From assembly GCF_002925905.1 (NCBI RefSeq), contig NZ_PRDB01000001.1, positions 930,001-994,000 of the forward strand: a stretch of 64,000 nucleotides of DNA, given 5' to 3'. Shown piece after piece: positions 48,393 through 57,682 of this stretch. Made by a program: the position numbers and the translations under genes. The stretch comes from Klebsiella michiganensis (GTDB lineage: Bacteria > Pseudomonadota > Gammaproteobacteria > Enterobacterales > Enterobacteriaceae). The number at the start of each line of letters is the position of its first letter. The stretch's first letter is position 1. The notes under the pieces were generated by a model that was not told the origin of the DNA, ran no database searches, and saw only the letters and a list, made by a program, of their open reading frames with translations.

Positions 48393-48408
48393 TGTGATTG
48401 AGATCACA
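48393..48408. promoter_or_regulatory. Consensus CRP box upstream of btsT
   Basis: TGTGA-TTGAGA-TCACA, both half sites perfect, 29 bp beyond the BtsR repeats relative to btsT. E. coli btsT is CRP-regulated. A 297-bp gap (48183-48479) holds these sites. Confidence 0.78.
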
Positions 48409-48448
48409 GGAATATTCCCGCCGTGACGATGGGGGGAAGCGAGGTAAT

Positions 48449-48470
48449 CCCCTCTCCCGCGAGAGAGGGG
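48449..48470 (-). terminator. Hairpin after hpaC
   Basis: CCCCTCTC and GAGAGGGG form an 8-bp stem 10 nt past the hpaC stop. No U-run, so efficiency is uncertain. It separates the hpa and btsT units. Confidence 0.5.
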
Positions 48471-48479
48471 AAGGCAAAA

Positions 48480-48992
48480 CTACGCCACGACGTCCATCTC
48501 CATCATCACCGGATGGAAGCGGCGCTTAAAGTAGATCAACCCGTGGCCCTGCTGGCTCAGGGTAATGTTGCTGATTTCCACCAGATAGACCAGGTGGCTA
48601 CCGATGGTCTGCACCTGGCTAATCTCGCCCTCAAGGCTCGCCAGCGCGCCTTTCAGCACCGGCTGGCCCAGCGCGCCTTTTTGCCAGCCGCTGAGGCCGA
48701 AACGGTCATCCATCGTCATCCCGGTCATGCCGGCGAAGTGGCGGGCCATCTCCTCTTGCTCGTGGTTCAGCACGTTGATGCACAGCTTGCCGTTGCCCTG
48801 GAACACCGGATTCATCGCGCTGTTAGCGTTGATGCAGACCATTACCGACGGCGGCGTATCGGTCACCGAACAGACCGCGGTGGCGGTGATACCGCAGCGG
48901 CCCGCCTCGCCTTCGGTGGTGATGACGTTAACGGCGGCCGACAGACTGGCCATGGCATCGCGAAAACGCAGACGTTGTTCATCTAATTGCAT
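48480..48992 (-). CDS. hpaC: HpaC, flavin reductase of 4-hydroxyphenylacetate 3-monooxygenase
   Basis: 170 aa. NADH:FAD reductase supplying FADH2 to HpaB. Flavin-reductase-fold motifs are ITTEGEAGRCGITATAVCSV and MVCINANSAMNPVF. It lies 19 nt after hpaB in a separate two-gene unit, as in E. coli W. Confidence 0.95.
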   Translation of the reverse strand: MQLDEQRLRFRDAMASLSAAVNVITTEGEAGRCGITATAVCSVTDTPPSVMVCINANSAMNPVFQGNGKLCINVLNHEQEEMARHFAGMTGMTMDDRFGLSGWQKGALGQPVLKGALASLEGEISQVQTIGSHLVYLVEISNITLSQQGHGLIYFKRRFHPVMMEMDVVA

Positions 48993-49011
48993 TGTGACCT
49001 CCCGCTGCCGG

Positions 49012-50574
49012 TTACTTCAGCAGCTTATCCAGCATGTTGATATCGGTATTGTTGTGCAGATGCGGCACCGTCCAGCCGTTCTGGTCGTACTCGGACAGGC
49101 AGCGATCCACCATCGCCATCATTTTGTCCATGTTGCCGGAGCTCTGCGCCTGACGCAGGCACTGCAGGCGAATTTCATCCTGGCTACCGGAGTAGTTGAT
49201 TTCGTACAGCTCATGACGGCCGCCAAACTCGCTGCCGATGGCGTCCCACATCAGTTTGAGGATCTTGATGCGCTCGACGTGATCCATGCCGTTCGATCCG
49301 CGCACGTATTTCGCCAGGTATTCGTTGATCTGCGGATTATTGAGATCGCGGGCGCTGGACGGCAGATAGATCAGGCCGCTGGTGACGTTGCGTTCAATAA
49401 TGTTTTTGATTTTGGCGTAGGCCATCGGCGCCATCACGCGATAGGTTTGCAGCGCGGCGTGATCCGGCAGATACGCGCCGTTAACCCACGGCGTCGCTTC
49501 GGCGCACATCGAATCGCTCAGCGCCCAGAACATATTGCGCCAGGCCACCACTTCGCCGAGATCCGCCTGCACGCCGCGGAACTCCAGGGTGCCGGTACAC
49601 TCCAGCGAGCGTTTCAGCAGGGCGGTGATAAAGTCGAGCTTCACGGCCAGACGCACGCAGGCCTGCAGCGGATACATGCGGGCGAAACCGCCCTCCATCG
49701 TCCAGCGGCGGCAGCGATCGAAGTCGCGATAGATCAGCACGTTTTCCCATGGGATCAGCACATTATCCATCACCAGGATCGCATCGTTCTCGTCGAAGCG
49801 GCTGGAGAGCGGATAATCGTAGGGCGATCCGGTTGCTCCGGCGACCAGCTCATAGGAGGCGCGGGAGATAAGCTTGACCCCTTCGGCGTCCATCGGCGCG
49901 ACGAACATCAGCGCGAAGTCCGGGTTTTCGCCCATCACCTGCGCCGAGCCGAAGCCAATCATGTTGTAGTGGGTGAGCGCCGAGTTGGTGGCTACCACTT
50001 TCGCGCCGCTGACGATGATCCCGGCATCGGTCTCTTTCTCCAGCTTGATATAGACGTCTTTCACTTCGTCGGCTGGCTTATGGCGGTCGATGGGCGGGTT
50101 GACGATGGCGTGGTTAAAGTAGAGGCCGGTTTCCTGGATGCGGGTGTACCAGTTACGGGCGTTCTGTTCAAACTGACCATAAAACGCCGGGTTTGCGCCT
50201 AGCGCGCAGCCGAACGCGGCTTTGTAGTCCGGGGTACGGCCCATCCAGCCGTAGCTCAGGCGCGACCATTCGGCGATAGCGTCGCGCTGCTGGCGCAGAT
50301 CGTCGGCGCTTTTCGCGACGCGGAAGAACTTGTGGGTATAGCCGCCGCTGCCGGTATCGGTGCCCCAGCACAGGGTATCCTGCAGTTCGGGTTTATGCAG
50401 CGCGTCGTACATCTGGGCGACGGAGGCGGCGGCGTTGCGGAACGCCGGGTGGGTGGTCACGTCCTTAACGCGTTTGCCGTAGATATAGATTTCGCGGCCG
50501 TCCTGCAGGCTCTTCAGGTACTCTTCACCGGTTAACGGGCGTTTAGCGTCGGCACGGAAATTTTCAGGTTTCAT
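49012..50574 (-). CDS. hpaB: HpaB, 4-hydroxyphenylacetate 3-monooxygenase oxygenase
   Basis: 520 aa two-component FADH2-dependent hydroxylase converting 4-hydroxyphenylacetate to homoprotocatechuate. Starts MKPENFRADAKRPLTGEEYL. The acyl-CoA-dehydrogenase-like core includes HAIVNPPIDRHKPADEVKDV and ENDAILVMDNVLIPWENVL. Same length as E. coli W HpaB. First gene of hpaBC, behind a 364-bp regulatory gap. Confidence 0.96.
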   Translation of the reverse strand: MKPENFRADAKRPLTGEEYLKSLQDGREIYIYGKRVKDVTTHPAFRNAAASVAQMYDALHKPELQDTLCWGTDTGSGGYTHKFFRVAKSADDLRQQRDAIAEWSRLSYGWMGRTPDYKAAFGCALGANPAFYGQFEQNARNWYTRIQETGLYFNHAIVNPPIDRHKPADEVKDVYIKLEKETDAGIIVSGAKVVATNSALTHYNMIGFGSAQVMGENPDFALMFVAPMDAEGVKLISRASYELVAGATGSPYDYPLSSRFDENDAILVMDNVLIPWENVLIYRDFDRCRRWTMEGGFARMYPLQACVRLAVKLDFITALLKRSLECTGTLEFRGVQADLGEVVAWRNMFWALSDSMCAEATPWVNGAYLPDHAALQTYRVMAPMAYAKIKNIIERNVTSGLIYLPSSARDLNNPQINEYLAKYVRGSNGMDHVERIKILKLMWDAIGSEFGGRHELYEINYSGSQDEIRLQCLRQAQSSGNMDKMMAMVDRCLSEYDQNGWTVPHLHNNTDINMLDKLLK

Positions 50575-50938
50575 AGGTGACCTCTTCAGTATTAATCGGA
50601 ATGCGATGTTAAATTTATGTTTTGTTTTTGTTGTTCAATTGAAGCGGTTAACGCGGCTTTCGTGAAGAGACTTTTAGGTCAACGGTCGGTACTTTTCAGG
50701 CGGGGTTGGGTTATGTGATCGGGGGTTGGTTTTTTCTATTTTCCGGCCTGGCTCCCCGGTGATCCGACGACAAGCCAGGGCGGGTTTTGAATGTGTAGGC
50801 CGGACAGATGCGCAGCATCGCCTCCGGGAAATGCAGCGATTCTGCGCTCTGCTCCGGGGGGGCGGCGCTTGATGCGCCTTGCCCGGGATACCGCCTCTCA
50901 GACGGCTGCGAACTCGCCGCGCCGTCCCCGGGAAGCTC
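50575..50938. promoter_or_regulatory. hpaB promoter region with REP remnants
   Basis: The half next to hpaB (50575-50760) is AT-rich and should carry the HpaA-activated promoter. The other half (about 50795-50935) contains degenerate REP modules: GTAGGCCGGACAGATGCG, a GGCGGCGCTTGATGCGCC core, GCCCGGGATACC and CAGACGGCTGCGAAC. The core GCTTGATGCGCC differs slightly from copies elsewhere. No gene. Confidence 0.55.
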
Positions 50939-51829
50939 TTATGATACCGGTACTTTTTGCGTTCTGAACGCGCTCGGCGAGCAGCCGACTAAGCGGTTAA
51001 AAAAGCGGGCAAAATAGGCCGGATCCTTAAAGCCCAGCTGCCAGGCTATCTCGTTGACCGCGCTGTCGGAAAAGAGCAGTAGCCTCTTGGCTTCGCGCAG
51101 CTGCCTGTCGAAAATCAGCCGTTTGGGCGGCCGGTTGGCGAAGCGGCGGCAGATATCGGTTAACCGGGATTCGGTCAGATGCAGCTCGCTGGCGTAATCC
51201 GGCACCGTCCAGTGCTGATGGTAGTGGCCGTCGATCAGCTGGTTAAACCGCTGGAACAGCTTGAGCTCGCCGCGTATCCCGCTGGCCGCGTGATCGTCAA
51301 GCTTCGCGTTGCGCAGCAGCAGGGTGAACACCGCCTGCGCCAGCAGCGTCAGGGTATGTTCCCGCCCCGGCAGCTGCGACGTCGATTCCCGTTCAATCAG
51401 CCGCCAGTAGTGCGCCAGCGCCGCCAGCTCCTCGGGCCTGTCGGCCAGCGACAGGCAGATGCCCGGCAGACCGAAAGCCTCCCGCGTGCCGGGATAGAGC
51501 ACCTCCAGCAGCGGCCAGACCAGATCCTCGCGCACCGTCAGCACGTGACCGTCGCTATCGGACTCGGTGATAAAAGCGTGCGGCACCGAGGGCGGCGTCA
51601 GGACAAACAGCGGCGCCTGCACCGAATAGTGATGATCGTCGAGCTGCAGCTCAATCTGCCCGGTATCGAGAAAGTGCATCTGAAAATACTGGTCGTGACG
51701 GTGCGCCTGCATATCGCGGCCAAAGAACTCCGCCATCCTGGCAAACGATTGATAATGCACATCTTCCGTCCCCAGGCTCTCATCGTACTCTTTATTAATA
51801 TCGATATTGGCTATCGGGCTCTGGCACAT
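50939..51829 (-). CDS. hpaA: HpaA, AraC-type activator of hpaBC
   Basis: 296 aa. N-terminal cupin effector domain (HRHDQYFQMHFLDTGQIELQ) and C-terminal AraC DNA-binding domain (HLTESRLTDICRRFANRPPK; QLGFKDPAYFARFFNR). Activates hpaBC with 4-hydroxyphenylacetate or related phenylacetates. It follows hpaX by 9 nt and faces hpaB in the same direction. Confidence 0.94.
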   Translation of the reverse strand: MCQSPIANIDINKEYDESLGTEDVHYQSFARMAEFFGRDMQAHRHDQYFQMHFLDTGQIELQLDDHHYSVQAPLFVLTPPSVPHAFITESDSDGHVLTVREDLVWPLLEVLYPGTREAFGLPGICLSLADRPEELAALAHYWRLIERESTSQLPGREHTLTLLAQAVFTLLLRNAKLDDHAASGIRGELKLFQRFNQLIDGHYHQHWTVPDYASELHLTESRLTDICRRFANRPPKRLIFDRQLREAKRLLLFSDSAVNEIAWQLGFKDPAYFARFFNRLVGCSPSAFRTQKVPVS

Positions 51830-51838
51830 GGCGGCTCC

Positions 51839-53215
51839 TTACGGCGTCGCGCGCGGACGCGTTCCTTTCATCGGAATCACCCAGATAATCATCGCGCCGA
51901 TGACCAGCAGGGCGGCGACGAACCACAGGCCGCTACTGAAGCTGCCGGTAATATCCTTCAGCCAGCCGATCATAAAGGGGCTGAGCGCCGATCCGATATT
52001 ACCCGTCGCGTTGATCACCGCGATACCGATCGCTCTGGCGCGCAGGCTGATCGACTGATCCGGCGTGGTCCAGAAAATGGCCATTGCGCTAAACGATCCG
52101 GTGGAGGCCATCACGATCCCGAGCAGCTGGATCAGGTTGTGATCGGTGGCCGACGCCAGCAGCCAGCCCGCGGCGGCGAACAGGAACGGCAGGGCGGTGT
52201 GGTGCTTACGCTCCTGATGTTTATCGGAGTGGCGGCTCCAGTAGATCATCCCCAGAATGGTACAAATCTGCGGGATCGCCGCCAGCAGGCCGATGGTGAT
52301 ATTGCTGCTGCTTTCGTTAAAGCTTTTGAGGATCTGCGGCGTCCAGATGCTGATCGCACTGAGCGTATTGGTCAGGCAGAAGTAGGCCAGGGTGTACATC
52401 AGCACGATCGGCGTGAACACTTCCCGCCACAGGCTGCGCTGCTGCATGGCGTGATGGCTGATCGCCCCTTCCGGCTGGACCAGCGTCAGGCGGTCGTTAT
52501 CCATCATCTCCTGCAGGCATTTTTTATCGTCCGCGGTCAGCCATTTCGCCTTCGACGGCGAATCATCAAGCCAGAACCAGACCATAATACCGAGCAGCAC
52601 CGACGGGAAGCCTTCCAGCAGGAACAGCCACTGCCAGCCGTGCAGGTTCAGCAGGCCGTCCATCGACAGGATATAGCCGGAGACGATCGACCCCAGCGCG
52701 GTGGTCACCGGCATCGCGATCATAAACAGCGCGTTGGCGCGGGCGCGGAAAAAGGCCGGGAACCAGTAGGTCAGATAGAGCAGAATGCCGGGCAGAAAAC
52801 CGGCCTCGGTGATCCCCACCAGCATGCGCAGGATATAGAGGCTGTTCGGTCCGGTCGCGAACATGGTGGCGGTGGAGGCGATGCCCCACAGCACCATGAT
52901 GGTGGCGATCCAGCGGCGAGCGCCAACGATGCTGAGCATCACGTTGCTGGGAATGCCGAATATCACGTAGGTGGCGTAAAACAGGGTGGTGGCAAGACCA
53001 AACATGGTGGCGTTAAGGCCCAGATCCTGGCCCATGGTCAGCCCGGCAAAGCCGATATTGATGCGATCTAAAAACGAAAAGATAAACAGCACGAACAAAA
53101 AGACGATCAGGCGGCGAAAGAGCTTGTTGATAACCGACTGCTGCTGCGCCGTCAGCTGCTTGTGCTGATTAGCCGGATCGAACTTTTCCGGGATGGCAGA
53201 TGATGTATCGCTCAT
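51839..53215 (-). CDS. hpaX: HpaX, 4-hydroxyphenylacetate MFS permease
   Basis: 458 aa from MSDTSSAIPEKFDPANQH (ATG 53215, AGAGG upstream). Twelve-helix MFS anion:cation symporter family with FLDRINIGFAGLTMGQDLGL, near-identical in layout to E. coli HpaX. Imports 4-hydroxyphenylacetate. Confidence 0.94.
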   Translation of the reverse strand: MSDTSSAIPEKFDPANQHKQLTAQQQSVINKLFRRLIVFLFVLFIFSFLDRINIGFAGLTMGQDLGLNATMFGLATTLFYATYVIFGIPSNVMLSIVGARRWIATIMVLWGIASTATMFATGPNSLYILRMLVGITEAGFLPGILLYLTYWFPAFFRARANALFMIAMPVTTALGSIVSGYILSMDGLLNLHGWQWLFLLEGFPSVLLGIMVWFWLDDSPSKAKWLTADDKKCLQEMMDNDRLTLVQPEGAISHHAMQQRSLWREVFTPIVLMYTLAYFCLTNTLSAISIWTPQILKSFNESSSNITIGLLAAIPQICTILGMIYWSRHSDKHQERKHHTALPFLFAAAGWLLASATDHNLIQLLGIVMASTGSFSAMAIFWTTPDQSISLRARAIGIAVINATGNIGSALSPFMIGWLKDITGSFSSGLWFVAALLVIGAMIIWVIPMKGTRPRATP

Positions 53216-53258
53216 TATCATTTTCCTCTAATGGGAATTTTGTAGGGTACTGCGGGTA

Positions 53259-54050
53259 TTAATAGACGCCTGACGAACCCTGGGCGGTTTTTTCCGCGCC
53301 AAATCGCGCCGCCAGCGCTTCCGCGCCGCGGGCCAGCAGGGTGGTATCGACGCCGACGGCGACAAACAGCGCGCCGAGTTCCAGGTAGCGCTTCGCCAGC
53401 GGCTCGCTGGCCATCAGGATCCCCGGCGCTTTGCCCGCCGCGCGAATTTGCCCGATGGCGCGCTCAATGGCGGCCTGCACTTCCGGGTGCTGCGGGTTGC
53501 CGCTGAAGCCCATATCGGCGCTCAGATCCGCCGGGCCAATAAACACGCCGTCCACGCCCTCGACATCGAGGATCTGCGGCAGATTGTTGAGCGCTTCGCG
53601 GGTTTCGATCTGCACCAGCACGCACATCGCGTCGTTGGCCTGATGGAGATAATCCGGGACGCGGTTCCAGCGCGAGGCGCGGGCCAGCGCGCTGCCGACG
53701 CCGCGAATGCCCGCGGGCGGGTAGCGGGTGGCTTTCACCGCCAGCCGCGCTTCGTCGGCGTTCTGCACCATCGGCACCAGCAGGGTTTGCGCGCCGATAT
53801 CCAGCAGCTGTTTAATCTGCACCGGGTCGTTCCACGACGGCCGCACCACCGGCTGGCTGGGGTAGGGAGCGATCGCCTGTAGCTGGGTCAGGATTGTCTG
53901 CACGCTGTTTGGCGCATGCTCGCCGTCGATCAGCAGCCAGTCGAACCCGGCCCCGGCCAGCAGCTCGGCGCTGTAGCTGCTGGTCAGCCCCAGCCACAGG
54001 CCAATCTGCGGACGACCCGCTTTTAAGGCGTCTTTAAAGGCGTTATGCAT
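53259..54050 (-). CDS. hpaI: HpaI, 4-hydroxy-2-oxo-heptane-1,7-dioate aldolase
   Basis: 263 aa from ATG 54050; AGGAG 7 nt upstream favours it over the adjacent ATG at 54053. Class II HpcH/HpaI aldolase: [48 protein letters not shown] and [10 protein letters not shown] (Asp/Glu metal ligands). Releases pyruvate and succinate semialdehyde, the last pathway step. Confidence 0.95.
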   Translation of the reverse strand: MHNAFKDALKAGRPQIGLWLGLTSSYSAELLAGAGFDWLLIDGEHAPNSVQTILTQLQAIAPYPSQPVVRPSWNDPVQIKQLLDIGAQTLLVPMVQNADEARLAVKATRYPPAGIRGVGSALARASRWNRVPDYLHQANDAMCVLVQIETREALNNLPQILDVEGVDGVFIGPADLSADMGFSGNPQHPEVQAAIERAIGQIRAAGKAPGILMASEPLAKRYLELGALFVAVGVDTTLLARGAEALAARFGAEKTAQGSSGVY

Positions 54051-54060
54051 CATGTTTCTC

Positions 54061-54864
54061 CTAGACAAAGCGGCAGCTAATCGCGCCCATGTTGCCGTAG
54101 TCGACGTGGAAGGTGTCGCCTTTGCGCGCCGGTACCGGCCGGGTAAAGGAGCCGCCGAGAATAATCTGCCCGGCTTCCAGCTGGACGTCGTACGGCGCCA
54201 GCTTGTTCGCCAGCCAGGCCACGCCGTTGGCCGGGTGATTCAGCACCCCCGCGGCGACGCCGGTCTCTTCAATCACGCCGTTGCGATAGAGCAGGGCGGC
54301 GATCCAGCGCAGATCCAGCTCGTCGGGTTTAATCGGGCGGCCGCCGAGGATCACCCCGGCGTTGGCGGCGTTATCGGAGATGGTGTCGAAGACTTTGCGC
54401 GGGCGCTGGGTTTCCGGGTCGATGTTGTGGCAGCGGGCGTCAATCAGCTCCAGCGCCGGGATCACGTAGTCGGTGGCGTTGTAGACGTCAAACAGGGTGC
54501 AGTGGGGGCCGCGCAGCGGTTTGGCCAGCACGAAGGCCAGCTCCACTTCGATACGCGGGACGATAAAGCGGTCGGTAGGAATATCGCCGCCGTCGTGGAA
54601 AAACATATCGTCCAGCAGCGCGCCGTAGTCCGGTTCGCTGATTTGCGAACTGGCCTGCATTGCTTTTGAGGTCAGGCCGATTTTATGTCCTTTCAGCACG
54701 CGGCCTTCGGCGATTTTCATATTTACCCATTCGCGCTGTACCGCGTAGGCGTCTTCGATAGTGATCGTCGGGTGATCCAGCGAAATAGCGCGGATCTGTT
54801 CACGCTGTTTTTCCGCCTGGTTTAGCCGCTGGGCGATCAGGGTATGGGTATGTTTATCGAGCAT
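54061..54864 (-). CDS. hpaH: HpaH, 2-oxo-hept-4-ene-1,7-dioate hydratase
   Basis: 267 aa, MhpD/FAH-like family: [30 protein letters not shown] and [20 protein letters not shown]. Adds water to the ring-fission-derived diene before aldol cleavage. Ten nt upstream of hpaI; 99 nt after hpaF with a strong hairpin in the gap. Confidence 0.95.
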   Translation of the reverse strand: MLDKHTHTLIAQRLNQAEKQREQIRAISLDHPTITIEDAYAVQREWVNMKIAEGRVLKGHKIGLTSKAMQASSQISEPDYGALLDDMFFHDGGDIPTDRFIVPRIEVELAFVLAKPLRGPHCTLFDVYNATDYVIPALELIDARCHNIDPETQRPRKVFDTISDNAANAGVILGGRPIKPDELDLRWIAALLYRNGVIEETGVAAGVLNHPANGVAWLANKLAPYDVQLEAGQIILGGSFTRPVPARKGDTFHVDYGNMGAISCRFV

Positions 54865-54925
54865 AGTTGCTTCCTGTTACGTCATTCGGTGCTGCTGCGC
54901 CGGAAATAAAAGCCGGCGCCGTTTC

Positions 54926-54948
54926 GCCCTCTCCCGGCGGGAGAGGGC
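54926..54948 (-). other. Intercistronic hairpin between hpaF and hpaH
   Basis: GCCCTCTCCC and GGGAGAGGGC form a perfect 10-bp GC-rich stem with a 3-nt loop, no U-tract. It is within one operon, so processing or stability control is likelier than termination. A similar stem follows hpaC. Confidence 0.6.
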
Positions 54949-54963
54949 CTGACCGGCCGCACG

Positions 54964-55344
54964 CTATTTAAACAAGGCGTGCACGTTGTTCTGCTTGTAG
55001 TTCAGCGTCGGGTGCAGTTCATCAATCTCAAACGACAGCGCCAGATAGCGGCTCTCCATCAGCGCGGCGAAATGGGCTTTGATCAGCGTGAACAGCATAT
55101 CGCCCACGTCCTGGCGGCTCTCCAGGCTGCGTCCGGCGCCAATTTTCAGCGTCATATGCACAAAGGCGTAATCGTGCTGGCCGTCGGCCATCTGCCAGGT
55201 ATCCAGCCAGATGGCGCGGCTGCGAATGCCGCCGATGGGGAAGATGCCGGTGGCCGCCAGCGCGGCGTTCACTTTGCCGAACAGGCCCGGTAAATCAGCC
55301 TGCTCGCGGATGTTGTCGGTACATTCAGCGATAAAATGCGGCAT
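54964..55344 (-). CDS. hpaF: HpaF, 5-carboxymethyl-2-hydroxymuconate isomerase
   Basis: 126 aa starting MPHFIAECTDNIREQADLPG; the N-terminal proline after Met removal is the catalytic base in this tautomerase-superfamily enzyme. Interconverts the ring-fission product tautomers. Between hpaD and hpaH. Confidence 0.94.
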   Translation of the reverse strand: MPHFIAECTDNIREQADLPGLFGKVNAALAATGIFPIGGIRSRAIWLDTWQMADGQHDYAFVHMTLKIGAGRSLESRQDVGDMLFTLIKAHFAALMESRYLALSFEIDELHPTLNYKQNNVHALFK

Positions 55345-55356
55345 TCTGCGTGCTCC

Positions 55357-56214
55357 TTACGCCGTTTCCGGCAGCGGGAAGACGGCGTTGACCTGACCGG
55401 TGCCGGAGCTGGCGAACAGCTCGGTAATAAACTCTACTTTGCCGTCGTATTTGTCCCAGCCCAGCAGGCCCAGCAGCATCACCGTGTCGTGCATATTGCC
55501 TTCGCCGAAGCAGTAGTCGGCGTACTCCGGCAGCATGGTGCAGAACTCTTTGAATTTGCCTTCGCGCCACAGCTTCACGACCCGTTCGTCCATCTGGTGA
55601 TCGAACTCGCGGGTATAGCTGTTCATCCCCTCTTCGGCGCGCTGGTCGTCGATAAAACGGTGCGACAGCGAGCCGCTGGCAAAGACCGCCACGGTGCCGT
55701 CATATTTCTCGATAGCCTTAAGAATGGCTTCGCCCAGCCTGCGGCTGTCGGCAAAATCATGAACGGTACAGAACGCCGAGATAGAGACCACTTTGAAATG
55801 CTTATCGCTGTTCATGTAGCGCATCGGCACCAGGGTGCCGTACTCCAGCTTCAGGCTCGGAATGTTATGCGCTTTGGCGCGGACCCCGAGCTTGACCGCT
55901 TCGTCGGCGATCAGGTGGCCGAGCGCCGGGTTACCGTCATAGTCATAGGTCATGTCGCGAATAAAATGCGGCAGCTCGTTGCTGGTGTAGACGCCCTGGA
56001 AATGGTCGGCACAGTTGATGTGGTAGGCGCTGTTAACCAGCCAGTGGGTATCAAAAACGATGATGGTATCCACGCCCAGCTCGCGGCACCGCTTGCCGAT
56101 TTCTTTATGCCCATCGATGGCTCCCTGGCGGCAGCCGTGGTTTTTACCCGGCAGTTCAGAGAGATACATCGACGGTACGTGAGTAATTTTTGCTGCTAAC
56201 GCTAACTTTCCCAT
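55357..56214 (-). CDS. hpaD: HpaD, homoprotocatechuate 2,3-dioxygenase
   Basis: 285 aa, LigB-type extradiol dioxygenase. Starts MGKLALAAKITHVPSMYLSE, with His12 and the IIVFDTHW histidine as Fe(II) ligand candidates. Opens homoprotocatechuate to 5-carboxymethyl-2-hydroxymuconate semialdehyde. One nt separates it from hpaE. Confidence 0.95.
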   Translation of the reverse strand: MGKLALAAKITHVPSMYLSELPGKNHGCRQGAIDGHKEIGKRCRELGVDTIIVFDTHWLVNSAYHINCADHFQGVYTSNELPHFIRDMTYDYDGNPALGHLIADEAVKLGVRAKAHNIPSLKLEYGTLVPMRYMNSDKHFKVVSISAFCTVHDFADSRRLGEAILKAIEKYDGTVAVFASGSLSHRFIDDQRAEEGMNSYTREFDHQMDERVVKLWREGKFKEFCTMLPEYADYCFGEGNMHDTVMLLGLLGWDKYDGKVEFITELFASSGTGQVNAVFPLPETA

Positions 56215-56215
56215 A

Positions 56216-57682
56216 TCAGACTCCCCATTTTGGGATCGGATGGTCGCCCATCGAGATGCAGACGTTTTTCATTTCAGCGAACACTTCAAAACTGTATTCG
56301 CCGCCTTCGCGGCCGGTACCGGAGGCCTTCACGCCGCCGAACGGCTGACGCAGGTCGCGGACGTTCTGGGTGTTGACGAACACCATTCCGGCTTCGATGC
56401 CGCGCGCCAGGCGCAGTACCTTGCTGACGTCCTGGGTCCAGATATAAGAGGCGAGGCCGTACTCCACGTCGTTGGCCAGGCGCAGACCTTCCGCCTCGTC
56501 TTTAAACGGCAGCAGACAGGCTACCGGGCCAAAAATCTCTTCCTGCGCCACGCGCATGCGGTTATCGACGTCCGCCAGCACCGTTGGCCGCAGGAAGTTG
56601 CCGTTTCTCAGATGGGCGGGCAGATCGGCGGGCTTATCCGCGCCGCCGGCCAGCAGGGTCGCCCCTTCTTCAATGCCGAGGCGGATATAGCCGGAGACTT
56701 TCTCCCAGTGCTGCTGGCTAATCAGCGCGCCCACCTGGGTATTCGGGTCGGTGGGGTCGCCGACGCGCAGGCGGTTAGCCCGCTCGGCGAAGCGTTTAAC
56801 GAACTCGGGGTAGATGCTCTGCTGAATGAAAATGCGCGAGCCGGCGGTGCAGCGTTCGCCGTTGATCGAGAAAATGGTGAATAGCGCGGCGTCGAGGGCG
56901 CGCTCAATATCGGCGTCTTCGAAAATCAGCACCGGCGATTTGCCGCCCAGCTCCATGGAGTACTTTTTCAGCCCGGCGTTTTTCATGATGTTGCGCCCGG
57001 TGGCGGTACCGCCAGTGAACGAGACCGCGCGTACGTCATGGTGGCGGACCAGCGCATCGCCCGCCGTCGCGCCGTAGCCCTGAACCACGTTCAGCACCCC
57101 CGGCGGAATACCCGCCTCCAGCGCCAGCTCGCCAAGACGGTCGGCGGTTAGCGGCGACAGTTCGGACATCTTCAGCACCGCGGTATTGCCCAGCGCGAGG
57201 CACGGCGCCACCTTCCAGGTGGCGGTCATAAACGGCACGTTCCACGGCGACACCAGCGCGCAGACGCCGACCGGCTGCACGAGGGTGTAGTTGAGCATCT
57301 TGTCGTCAACCGGGTAGGTCTTGCCGTTCATCTGCTGGCACACTTCGGCGAAGAATTCGAAGTTGTGCGAGGCGCGCGGGATCAGCACGTTTTTGGTCTG
57401 GTGGATCGGCAGGCCGGTATCGGCGGTCTCCATGGCGGCGATCTCCGGGACGTTCTGGTCGATCAGATCTCCCAGCCGGCGCATCAGACGCGCGCGCTCT
57501 TTCATCGGCAGATTGGCCCATTTCGGGAACGCCTCTTTCGCCGCCGCCACCGCCTGATTCACCTCGTCGGCGCCGCCGGAGGCGACTTCCGCCAGCACTT
57601 CGCCGGTGGCCGGGTTAGTGGTATGGAAATATTCCGCGGCGGCGACGTTTTTGCCGTTGATCCAGTGGTTAATTTTTTTCAT
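56216..57682 (-). CDS. hpaE: HpaE, 5-carboxymethyl-2-hydroxymuconate semialdehyde dehydrogenase
   Basis: 488 aa aldehyde dehydrogenase: SPWNVPFMTATWKVAPCLAL, MELGGKSPVLIFEDADIERA and catalytic Cys in INGERCTAGSRIFI, ending PFGGVKASGTGREGG. Oxidises the ring-fission aldehyde with NAD+. ATGA overlap with hpaG2. Confidence 0.95.
   Translation of the reverse strand: MKKINHWINGKNVAAAEYFHTTNPATGEVLAEVASGGADEVNQAVAAAKEAFPKWANLPMKERARLMRRLGDLIDQNVPEIAAMETADTGLPIHQTKNVLIPRASHNFEFFAEVCQQMNGKTYPVDDKMLNYTLVQPVGVCALVSPWNVPFMTATWKVAPCLALGNTAVLKMSELSPLTADRLGELALEAGIPPGVLNVVQGYGATAGDALVRHHDVRAVSFTGGTATGRNIMKNAGLKKYSMELGGKSPVLIFEDADIERALDAALFTIFSINGERCTAGSRIFIQQSIYPEFVKRFAERANRLRVGDPTDPNTQVGALISQQHWEKVSGYIRLGIEEGATLLAGGADKPADLPAHLRNGNFLRPTVLADVDNRMRVAQEEIFGPVACLLPFKDEAEGLRLANDVEYGLASYIWTQDVSKVLRLARGIEAGMVFVNTQNVRDLRQPFGGVKASGTGREGGEYSFEVFAEMKNVCISMGDHPIPKWGV

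Noticed and set aside
48604-50202. 532-codon open frame opposite hpaB and hpaC
   Set aside because: Antisense to recognised hpaB and hpaC genes; no family resemblance.
51179-53071. 630-codon open frame opposite hpaX and hpaA
   Set aside because: Antisense shadow of two genes that match E. coli HpaX and HpaA throughout; low-complexity Arg/Gln/His composition.
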